Shown piece by piece: positions 1 to 9,439 of a DNA stretch of 64,000 bases. Position 1 is the stretch's first letter, and every line of letters starts with the position of its first letter. A model generated the notes under the pieces. That model ran no database searches and was not told the origin of the DNA. It saw only the letters and a list, made by a program, of their open reading frames with translations. The position numbers and the translations under genes were made by a program. The DNA comes from Solen grandis (lineage: Eukaryota > Mollusca > Bivalvia > Adapedonta > Solenidae), in contig CM037788.1 in NCBI GenBank assembly GCA_021229015.1, forward strand, positions 56,107,525-56,171,524, in the 5' to 3' direction.

Positions 1-1307
1 GTCATGATTTTGCAATTATTTTTTATATCAAATTTATGCAAATACACATCGAAAATGAAGTAGATATTAAAGTGAGAGAGGTGGATTTATAGTCGCAAAT
101 TTTACACATGCATACACAATTAATTGATCTGTAAATGAAGAAAACAGTTTCACTGCTACGCTTCCTTTACAACCTCAAAATATAAGTAAATACTGCGTCA
201 TAAAATGTGTAAGTGTCATGTAAATAGACTTCAACCGTAGGCTGTACATGTATGTAGATCCCATATTTTGGATCGGTAACTTCACGGATAAACAAATATT
301 GACAAACTGTAAGTTAAGCCTTTTCTGACAGATAAAGGTCCCTGTTTCTTTTTCTCATACAGTATAAATGCACTTTGTCATGTTTAAGATGAAAAAATGT
401 GGGCTCAGTATCTTCATGTAATTTGGTCAGGATGTATGTCGATATAAATTTCTTGAAGAGATTGAAACTTGGCCACGTGGGATCATTTTTTTTTTCAAAT
501 ATGACATTGTGTGAACTTAAGAGGCCATAGTTTTTGCCTTAATTTCGTGAATGATTTTTTGCATAATGTTCTAAATGAAACAATGTCACTTGGTCATTTT
601 AGAAAAAAATGTGAAATTTCTAAAGACCATATCTTTGGCCTAATCTTCATGAATCATGAATTTTAGTCAAAATGTTTGCATCAAATCTGAAACATATCAT
701 AACAAGGTCATATAAGGTCAAAAATTAGATCATAAAAACAAATCATCAAAAAAGCTAGACTTATTCTATTTTGCCTTTACCTCGTGAATCATGGTTAAAA
801 CAAGTGTTTGTTTATATCTTTTTTGTTTAAAAGTTTATACTTTTTTTAGAATTTTGAGTTTATGTTAAACGTTTTAGATGTTTGCCCGGTTATACATAAT
901 ACGTATGTCCGTTTATGTAAAATTGTTTTGAATATCAATAGTTTTAGTCTCACAATTTTCAATCAGTATCAGGTTGAGATGAGCAATACATTCAACACTT
1001 AATTTGAACACAGTGGTGATGAAGGCTATGCCACATTGCATTGCTAAAAAAATAGCGGCATCCCTGCCTTCTAAAATCTCGCTGAGCTTATAATTCTTCT
1101 GCAAGTTTTAACGTTCCCGACTAAGAATCAGCAAAGTACTGATTCAATCTAGGAACAGTCGGAGGATTAGTATAAGTTTGTAGTATAAGAATTTGTTTCC
1201 CAGTCGACATAAAAATAAGTTTATACTAAATACAGTCTTACTAATGCAGTAATAAAATAACAAACGTTGTCTCTTTACACAGGATTGTGCCTTTCTGTAT
1301 ATTTCTG
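1..1307. other. Non-coding AT-rich stretch
   Basis: I see no convincing gene here. The sequence is AT-rich with stops in all frames. Between about 480 and 800 there are degenerate, loosely repeated phrases built around 'ggccatagtttttgcctt' and 'tcgtgaatcatg'. They look like the worn remains of a tandem-core repeat of the sort seen better preserved at 4.5-5.9 kb. The short open frame on the minus strand at 913-1104 has no recognisable domain. Confidence 0.6.
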
Positions 1308-1312
1308 TAAGA

Positions 1313-1778
1313 CCAAAGACCTAAAACCAAAATATGCGCCACTTAAATAAACCTATGAATGAAATCACGTATACTCTCGTCGCGACCTCGAAATGTGACG
1401 TCACTTTTAGTTTTTAAAAGAAAATTCAGTTGAGTATATTATGATTTTTTTTCATACATACCTTAAATAATCTTTAAATAATGTGTGAAGCTTGAATGCA
1501 TTTCCTTGGTAGAATATAATGATAGCCACTGTTAAATTCAGTTTTTGGGGATTTTTAACAAAACTGTTTTATTTGTCAATTTTGTTGCTATAAGCTTTCT
1601 TAAACAGACATGATGTCAGTATAGAGTGAAACTAAAATTACATACTTAGGCTCATTTAAAGGATCAGTTTGTTAAGGGTTGAATAAATACTCTCGTTCTA
1701 CCGTGCGCCCATGAGACTTCGCGCTGAGAAGTTATGATATCTCGCCGAGTAGCGCATCTTTTGGTTTTAGAACTTTGG
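1313..1778. mobile_element. Short inverted-repeat transposon (MITE) with 5-bp target duplication
   Basis: The ends form an inverted repeat of about 32 bp: 1313-1344 against 1747-1778, with about 27 of 32 bases matching when one is reverse-complemented. The outermost bases are CCAAAG and CTTTGG. Immediately outside both ends is the same 5-mer, TAAGA (1308-1312 and 1779-1783), as expected for a target-site duplication. There is no coding capacity in the 466 bp, so it is a non-autonomous DNA element. A 5-bp duplication fits Transib-like and a few other superfamilies, but I cannot assign one. Confidence 0.72.
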
Positions 1779-1783
1779 TAAGA

Positions 1784-2515
1784 CTTTTTATTTTTCAAAA
1801 AATAATTGAAATATAACACCATGTGATTCGAGAGGTTGTCATCTTGAGATTTAATTCCCCCGGGGGTTGTTAATTTATTTAAAACTGTACAAAATTAGCG
1901 AGGTATGAATGACTGATCCATCGGATTTAATCCTACCTATTACAAAGAGTATTACTAAAAATAATCACTGAACGATCAATTAAAGTTATATATATTATAT
2001 TTAGAAAAAGTAAAAACATAATAACAATTTTACGTATGCATAATTTTGTCATCTGCAAATGAAATTCATTTGTTAAATAGGCGGTCTTTTTGGATTGATT
2101 AGAAACTCAACTAGGTCAACATCGAAGAGGGTATTCAAAAAAGGGGGCCACATACTCTGGTATATTTGAGACACGAGCAATCATATCTTCACAAATTCAT
2201 ATATATTTATATTTAGGACAATATAATGTTTGGTTAAAGTTCCGTATGCAGAAAACTATTATATTTAGACCTCAGCAATTAAATATCGTGTCCTAATTCG
2301 TTGTAAATGTTTGCCCATTATGTACTTAGAAATTTGTGTTTAAATTTTGATTGCAACTTAATAAGGTTAAATTGGGGAGCAACGGTATAGTCGAGAAACT
2401 TGGTCTGCAACCAAGCAGAATACAAGGGTATGAATCACGTTCAGTGATATTTATAATCATATTAGTGTAATTAACATTTCTATTTAATCATTGACTCGTT
2501 GATTTTTAATTTCAG
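1784..2515. other. Upstream region of the TRIM-like gene, ending in a splice acceptor
   Basis: No coding region is visible. At 2505-2515 a T-rich tract ends in TTTCAG, a good 3' splice site placed 50 bp before the TRIM-like start codon. The gene therefore probably has at least one untranslated first exon further upstream, which I cannot locate. Confidence 0.45.
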
Positions 2516-2565
2516 ATATCCTGTGAAAATTCCAATGTTCTGATTGAGGTAAAATTGTTGGGGAA

Positions 2566-4269
2566 ATGAGCACCTCCATGAGCGCTGGACCAGATGCTGT
2601 GTTTCCTCTGTACTGCCAGCCATGCAGTGGCGAGGGCAAACATCTGGAGGCAGAGGGCTACTGCGATGACTGTGAGGAACACCTGTGTTACACGTGCTAT
2701 AAGTACCACCTTCTACCAAAACCTATGAAGCATCATCGGCTGCGGGATAGATCTAAAATGCCTCAGCAAATGAAAAGAAAACCGGCTACAAAGCTGGCTA
2801 TGTGCGCTGATATGTGCCCTTCACACCCGGAAAAAGTGATTGATTATTTTTGTAAGAATCATAACAAATTGGGATGTTCAGTATGCACCACGTTACATCA
2901 TCGGGTATGTGACAAAATTGACTATATTCCAGATGTTGCTGATAAAATTGGTGATAGTAAGGAACTAACTGACATGAAGTGGAGACTAGACTTACTTTGT
3001 AACACTGTGGAAAGGATTAGAGATGTGTCTAAGGAAAACAAGATAGCTGCTGATACATACAGGAAAAATATCAAAGCTGAAATCAGAAAGTTGACCCAAG
3101 CTTTCACTGCTCTTTTGACAAAACTTGAAAATGACATCAACGCGAAGATAGATTCAATTACTGACAAGGACACTCAGCTAATGGACGAATCAGCTCAAGA
3201 GTGTGATAGTGCTACGGATGAGGCCCAGGATTTGATCAAAGAATTAGAGAGAAGGGAACAAAATGGACAAAATTGTCAGCTGTTTGTTGCCATGAAGAAA
3301 ACCGAGGAAGCTGTAAAAGAGCTGGAACAGAGAACAAAAGCAGTATCCGTAAAGACAAGAGTCTCAAGATACAATTTCTCCCCTGATACTAAATGGCAGG
3401 AAATGCTTGCTGCATCACCAGACTTTGGAACAGTCACCGTCTGGAGAAACTCGGACATGAAAGCTTCACATGTCCAGGATATTGATGTTAACATACCTGC
3501 TGATGCTGATAAAAATACAGCATTAATAAGTGATGTTGTATTGTTGAATGATAATTATCTTGCTGTTTGTAACACAAACTCGTCTGCAGTAGAACTTATA
3601 GATGTTGGACAAAACAAACTGGTCAGTGCTGTATCTATGCTCTCCCCTCCTGCCTGTATGACTGTGGTGAATGATGGCCAAGTTATAGTAACACTTCCAA
3701 GAGAATCCAAGCTGCACTTCTTTTCCGTGACAGGGGATAAACTCCAGGATACAAACCATGATATATCTGTTGATGGTCAATGCTTTGGTATTATAAGTAC
3801 ACAGCATCACCTGATTGTAAGTTTTATGGGGTCCTTCAAGATTGAGATTCTTGATATGAATGGGACAAGAGTTCGGATGTTTCAATACAGTGATGATGAT
3901 AAACCAAACACAAAATTTATTAACTTTCTGTCAATTAGTCCATGTCACGACATTATCTATGTCTCAACCCCTGAAGTCAACAAGGTGGTCAGTCTGACAC
4001 TAGATGGGAAGATCCTGGATACATACACCGATGGCAGGTTGCAAGCTCAAAACGGTGTTACGACAGACATGTACGGCAATGTGTTTGTTTGTGGAGGTGG
4101 TTCTAACAATGTGCATGTTCTCACATCGGATCTGAAAAAGATGAAAATTTTACTTGAAGGAAAGGAAGTAAAAGAACCCTTCGCTGTATGCACAAATAAA
4201 TCATCGGACAAGTTGTTTATATACATGGTCTATTTAAGAAAGATAAGAGTGTATCAGCTTGAAATATAA
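2566..4269 (+). CDS. RING-less TRIM-like protein: two B-boxes, coiled coil, NHL-type propeller
   Basis: A 567-residue intronless coding region. B-box 1 spans residues 17-56, with pairs C17/C20, C33/C36 and C41/C44 and then H48/H56. B-box 2 spans about 84-115 with the C-H-C-H-C-C-H order (C84, H87, C96, H99, C104, C107, H111). A Lys/Glu-rich coiled coil follows at roughly 130-265. The last 270 residues show the repeated 'hydrophobic-DG/NG-turn' strands of a TRIM2/3/56/71-like beta-propeller. There is no N-terminal RING cysteine array, so ubiquitin-ligase activity is not predicted; binding or scaffold roles, often in innate immunity, are typical of such molluscan proteins. The ATG at 2566 is preceded by a splice acceptor at 2515 and leaves only 15 residues before the first zinc ligand, a plausible full-length start. 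Confidence 0.93.
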   Translation: MSTSMSAGPDAVFPLYCQPCSGEGKHLEAEGYCDDCEEHLCYTCYKYHLLPKPMKHHRLRDRSKMPQQMKRKPATKLAMCADMCPSHPEKVIDYFCKNHNKLGCSVCTTLHHRVCDKIDYIPDVADKIGDSKELTDMKWRLDLLCNTVERIRDVSKENKIAADTYRKNIKAEIRKLTQAFTALLTKLENDINAKIDSITDKDTQLMDESAQECDSATDEAQDLIKELERREQNGQNCQLFVAMKKTEEAVKELEQRTKAVSVKTRVSRYNFSPDTKWQEMLAASPDFGTVTVWRNSDMKASHVQDIDVNIPADADKNTALISDVVLLNDNYLAVCNTNSSAVELIDVGQNKLVSAVSMLSPPACMTVVNDGQVIVTLPRESKLHFFSVTGDKLQDTNHDISVDGQCFGIISTQHHLIVSFMGSFKIEILDMNGTRVRMFQYSDDDKPNTKFINFLSISPCHDIIYVSTPEVNKVVSLTLDGKILDTYTDGRLQAQNGVTTDMYGNVFVCGGGSNNVHVLTSDLKKMKILLEGKEVKEPFAVCTNKSSDKLFIYMVYLRKIRVYQLEI

Positions 4270-4357
4270 ACTGTACTTTTATATTAGTTGTATATGCTAT
4301 GTGTGTGTTTATGTGTGTATTATAGTTATATTCTTTATTTCCTTCATTCCTGAAGAT

Positions 4358-4363
4358 AATAAA
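4358..4363 (+). terminator. Poly(A) signal of the TRIM-like gene
   Basis: A canonical AATAAA lies 89 bp after the TRIM-like stop codon, in an AT-rich 3' untranslated region. It is the first such hexamer downstream. Confidence 0.6.
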
Positions 4364-4524
4364 ACCATTTCCTTTTTACGGTAGGGGGTCATTTAGTTAT
4401 GAAAGATGAATATGTGGTGAAAGTAAATAAAAAACTTAAAAAACTTTTTTTTAAAAATGTGTACGCTTTATGACTTGCATTTTATTTATCGGTTTCTACT
4501 GCATAAACAAATATTATATTAATT

Positions 4525-5960
4525 ATGCCCCCCCCCCCCTTCAAAAAAGAGGGGGCATATTGCTTTGCACATGTTTGTCATCGGTTTGTCAGTAGACAAA
4601 ACATTGTCTGAGTTATAACTTAAGTTTTGTTTGACTCTCAATTCTCAAACTAAATATGATTGTTGTTTATGACTATTAGAAGATCCCTGTTGATTTTGGT
4701 GTCAATAACTCAAAGGTCAAGGTCAAATGTTAACATATTTTATATGGAAGTCTTGTCCGAATGATTACTTTAGGTCTTTTCGACCCTTAGATCTCAAACT
4801 TGGTATAGTTTTTACATGTGTCTAGAAGAAGACCCCTATTGATTTTGGTGTCAATACCTCAAAGGTCAAGGTCACATGTTAACATATTTTTATATGAAAG
4901 TCTTGTCCGAGTGATAACTTAAGTTTTATTCGACCCTGAGATCTCAAACTTGGTATGGTTTTTGCTTATTACTAGTAAAAGACGCCTTTGACTAGTTGAA
5001 GAGGCCTATTGGTTTTGGTGTTAATATCTCAAAGTTCAAGGTCACATGTTGAAATATTTTATATGAAAATCTTGCCCGAATGATAACTTTAATTCTATTT
5101 GACCCTGACATCTCAAACTTGGTATGGTTGTTGCATATGACTAGTAAAAGACGCTTGCCGTTAGTAGAAGACGCCTATTGATTTTGGTGTCAATACCTCA
5201 AAGGTGAAGGACACAAGGTCACGTGTTAACATATTTTATATGAAAGTCTTGTCCGAGTGATAACATCAGTTACATTTGACCCTGCGATCTCAAACTTGGT
5301 AGGTTGTTGCTTATGACTAGTAGAAGACTCCTATTGATTTTGGGAATTGTATCTCAAAGGTCAAGGTCATTAACTAATAAGTTAAATTCTCACAATCACT
5401 GTGTAAACTAAGCATTGTCCGACTGATTACATAGAAGAACCCTTTTGATTTTGGGGTTTGTACCTCAAAATTCATTAATTAAATTCTCTTTAACATTGTG
5501 TTAAGGAATCATTTTCCAACTGATAACTCTAAGTATATCTTTTGTATCAAACATTGCACAATTTTTCCTGATAAGTATTAGGAAGCCCCTTTGATTTTGG
5601 GGTATGTACCTCAAAGGTCAAGGTCACGAGGTTATAAGTTGAATCCTCACAAACACTGTGTTAAGTTATTATTGTCAGACTGACCATGAAACACTTATGA
5701 TCTGTTGGTTGTATATTACTGACAATGTTACTTTACTTAAAAATTTCATACACTTATGTAAATCATCTCCATTCATTTATTTCAGTGAAGATTTAGTTTC
5801 ATCTTTTTTAGCAGTGTTCCTAATTATCAGTAGTAAACCTTTGCCAAGATAATTTCGGGACCAATATGTGACATGCCAGCGTTATGAATTCAAACATCAT
5901 ACATATGATATAGCTATATAAATATGGCATATGCATGGGGGCATATATGTTTTACAAACA
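4525..5960. repeat. Repeat element with degenerate ~150-170 bp tandem cores
   Basis: The left edge is a C-run/G-run hairpin (4525-4558: CCCCCCCC, a short loop, GAGGGGGCA). The right edge is GCATGGGGGCATATATG near 5933. Between them a unit recurs with the phrases TGATTTTGGTGTCAATA, CTCAAAGGTCAAGGTCAC and ATCTCAAACTTGGTA. 'TGATTTTGG' or a one-base variant begins near 4691, 4840, 5010, 5179 and 5335, giving spacings of 149-170 bp. No protein is encoded. Tandem cores between defined ends resemble bivalve pearl-type or non-autonomous Helitron-like elements; the family assignment is inference. Confidence 0.7.
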
Positions 5961-6260
5961 TTTCTGGTTGATCTTGAATTGTCTATGTTCTGGGCGATGA
6001 GATATTACTATGTAGGGTCACGTACTTTCAAACTGACCACAAACTAATGTTGCACATTTTTGTTTATGCAGCTGAATTGTTTTAATTATGCAAATGATAA
6101 AGATTCCGATGTGTATTTCGTAAAAATATAACAGTTTGTGTATCATAACTTTTGAATACAATGTGATGTTTGTATATGGATAATAAAAAGAAATCAAGAT
6201 AATTTGACGTGGAAAAATATTTGAATTACTATCCTAATATGTATGCAATATTTGTAAATT

Positions 6261-6540
6261 TGTATCTAGTGCAAGAACGTATGCATGTTGCAGTATTTCG
6301 AAACATTGTATCTAGTGCAAGAGAGTGTGTATGTTGCCGTAATTTGTAAATTTGTATCTAGTGCAAGAACGTATGTATGTTGCAGTACTTCAAAACTTTG
6401 TATCTAGTGCAAGGGAGTGTGTATGTTGTCGTATTTTGTAACTTTGTATCTAATGTAAGAGAGTGTGTCTGCTGCCGTACTTTGTATCTAGTATAAGACA
6501 GATTGTATGTTGCTGTACTTTGTGTATACTGTAAGAAAGG
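6261..6540. repeat. 46-bp minisatellite
   Basis: The phrase TGTATCTAGTGCAAG or a close variant begins at 6261, 6307, 6353, 6399 and 6445: exactly 46 bp apart each time. Units alternate between a GAACG/TGCAGTA form and a GAGAGTG/TGCCGTA or TGTCGTA form, implying a 92-bp higher-order unit. Copies become shorter and more diverged after 6483. Minus-strand open frames over this array are by-products of the periodicity. Confidence 0.88.
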
Positions 6541-6640
6541 TTGAACGTTGCTGTACTTGGTCCATATCGTATGAGGGCTATATGCTGTTGTACCTTGTAT
6601 ATTCACTATACTGTTATACGTGTCAGTAACAAACAATAAT

Positions 6641-7036
6641 ATGCCCAACGATATTTTAATACTTGGGTCGAACTATTAACTATGAAAATTGCAAATTATC
6701 TGTAATCAAACTAAAAAGCATTAATTTATAAGTCATGTATATGCAGTTTGACCAAGTTTACTTTAATTATGTTATCTTTATGCTCTTTATCTTGTCAAAA
6801 GAAAATATTAAATGCAAGACTGAAGATGCCTATAAGGCATATAAAATAGTTATGTTTCTGATGGTATGGTTTATCAATTGCCATGTGCTGTCAACATTAA
6901 ACACCGCGTTGTTAAATGACATAATTATCTATTTATTTTAAGAACTTAGCAAACTATCTAATTTTATTATCAGTTTCCTTATGTTTGTGTATGTCAATAA
7001 AGCGTAGATATATACTTCTAGTTTTACTTTTCATTT
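6641..7036. other. Non-coding intergenic
   Basis: AT-rich sequence with no recognisable gene or repeat. A 68-codon open frame (6735-6941, +) has no domain signature. An AATAAA lies near 6996, but there is no upstream gene to which it clearly belongs. Confidence 0.5.
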
Positions 7037-7880
7037 AGCCCACTTGGGCACCTGTGCTCAGGGTGAGCTTTTGTAACCGTTGTATATGTTCAATGACATA
7101 AATAATTGTTTGTGATCACTCTAAAGGCTATCAATGTTGGCAGATCTTCGTGAAATTAAGTCAAAATTTGTGTCTGTCAGTGTTTGGTTGAATATTAGGT
7201 CCCTAGATCAAACTTTAGAAAAATCGTGTGAATACCCTATTGCCTAGATGTCATAATTTGGTTTCTATTCATAAAACCATAGTCATATTTTAATCTGCTT
7301 GGAATCTGAATTACGTAATTGAAACTGGTTAATGTTGGTCAAGTCTTAGGTAAAACTGATGACCTCTGTAGAGGCCACCTTTTTCCCAAATCTTCATTGA
7401 AACTGGTGGAATGTGTCTAAATGAGACTGAATTCGAAACTTAGTCACCATTTAAAATATTAGATAAATATTGTTGCGATTCTAGAGGTCGCATTTTGGCA
7501 AAATTGTCCAGACTGCATGTCTTCATTAAATATAAGAAGAGGTTTTAAATTTGTTTCATGGGTTTAAAAAGTAGTGACACCTTCTGAATCCCACAAGAAA
7601 CGATATTTTGGTCCAATCTTCGTTGAAGTTCGTCTGCATATAATATAAAACAAGTCTCATATGGTTCTCATTAAGCTATTAGTGGGTCCTTTATCAGGGA
7701 AATTTCGAATAAATTTGGAAAAACTCGAGATCCTCATTATACCTAGAAAACAAGGTGCTCATTGAGAACTATTTTTGATCACCCTGCGTCTGCGTTATCA
7801 TTCGTCAACAATTGCTTTAAAAGACATTTACTCTGAAACCACTGCGTAGAAATTGGTGAAACTTGGATGACCATTCACAT
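7037..7880 (+). mobile_element. Two adjacent 5' fragments of the AGCTCACCTGAGCAC repeat family
   Basis: At 7037-7070 the hairpin-like start 'AGCCCACTTGGGCACCTGTG..CAGGGTGAGCTTTT' matches, with mutations, the starts of the better copies at 14,647 and 37,618. From 7755 a second start appears (GTGCTCATTGAGAACT.. GATCACCCTGCGTCTGCG.. CAACAATTGCTT), close to the corresponding part of the 14.6-kb copy. No 3' terminal hairpin is evident, so both copies are truncated or decayed. Confidence 0.55.
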
Positions 7881-9439
7881 AAGTTGCACACACATATCGT
7901 TGACATTAAAATTCGTTGATTATGTACGTAAGGGAATTTCGTGGGTACATTTATTCGTGGACCAATGTAGTAGAGAACGTGAGGTCAAGATCGAGACAAG
8001 ATTTCACGGGGATTGATATTCGTGGATAAAACCCCCGCGAAATCGACGAAAATTAGTGTACCACAAAAATTGATGATTTCTCAGTAGCTAAGTCCAAATA
8101 CCACAATTTTGATTATAACTTTATTTACATGTCTAATCTATGTTCATAGAAAGATAATGTAATATGATACCTGTTTATTTAGATACACTGCCCATTGTTT
8201 ATACCTGGCCTGCCTGGCCTGGAGAGGGGATTCACTAATTGGAGCTAGCAGTGTAAACATCGTGCGTCTGCTTTATATATAGAGAACATATTAATCAGCG
8301 TATACCAGAACATTAGTATTGTATTCTTATTTTAAACCTATGCAAGAATAATATAACAGATAAAACAATCGTCAAGCTATGTGACCAGCTTAGCCTAGAA
8401 ACCGTCAACTCTCCCTTTATCCCCGTGGGACTCATGCTATTCTCTCGATTTTGCTCTGGCTTATACCCTTAACGCATGCTTTAATTACATGTATAATATT
8501 GCCCATTCAGATCCCTCTTCCTCGCTTCTTGATATTTCTGTTAGACAGGCGTGTTCTATTTGTAACACAGGGGATCGAATAGTTTCCTTATATATTATAA
8601 ATTAAAAAAAAAAAAAATTATTCTTCGAAATGAGTGGTCAGAATTAAATTTCAACCGACATAAATGGTCACCCCATGGACCTCTACCATAATTGCTAAAA
8701 TACGTTGATCTCTTAAAAATGAGGCCCCAAGTGTGGTCAGCTGCTCTCCTTATGTACTGTCTGCTGTCAAAGGTAACCAGGTAAAACTGTTTTAACTATG
8801 CTTGTGGTGAGCGTTATAGGGCCACAACTTGGCGCAAATTATCTCTATGACAAGATTACATGTCGCGAACAGGAACCACTTCAATGCCAAGGTCACAGCA
8901 GTCTGTAGAAATTAAAATCGTGTCCAGGATGTGCTCTGTTAAATGTATGGTGTGATTTCAAATAAATTTGCAAACCTTTCACCAGGAAATACAAAGTATC
9001 ACCAGCAAGAACCAACTTCGTAATTTGGCAAGTGAGTCGTTACCTGGGAATTAAAATTTCGAATACCAAGGTTAAAATCATGCTTGCAAAGTTTTCTTCA
9101 GAGTGTTTTGGTGTTCTACTTTGAGACTTTACTGAACAATGTGTCAGCTGAAAGAGATGCAGATCCCGATAAAAAAATAGTAATTTTGTATGCATTGAAG
9201 ATGTCTGTTATCAAATTCATAAGCATTTTTTTTAACTGGATTTGTGGGCAAAGTGGAAATTGCGGCATAATTATATCTTTCCTGGGTTTATTTACATTTC
9301 TACTACTTTTTAGTTAAAGTATTTTGTTATTATAGATACGAATGTAGTAGAGTCCCCCACCCCCCTTAAAAAATAAAAGAAAAACAAAACTGTACTCAGT
9401 TAATGCGCCGCATAATAGAGCGATCTTCGCAGTGTCAAA
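7881..9439. other. Intergenic sequence upstream of HMGCL
   Basis: No gene recognised. 7900-8070 contains loosely mirrored phrases built on 'ttcgtgg' and 'cgaaaat' that suggest another decayed repeat. A poly(A) run lies near 8604-8617. The 77-codon open frame at 9084-9317 has a hydrophobic C-terminal half but no family resemblance. The bases just before 9440 are CpG-containing (ATGCGCCGC.. GAGCGATCTTCGC), as expected near a housekeeping promoter. Confidence 0.5.

Noticed and set aside
6261..6540. Regular repeats that might be a CRISPR array
   Set aside because: Units are contiguous with no unique spacers, and the genome is eukaryotic; it is a minisatellite.
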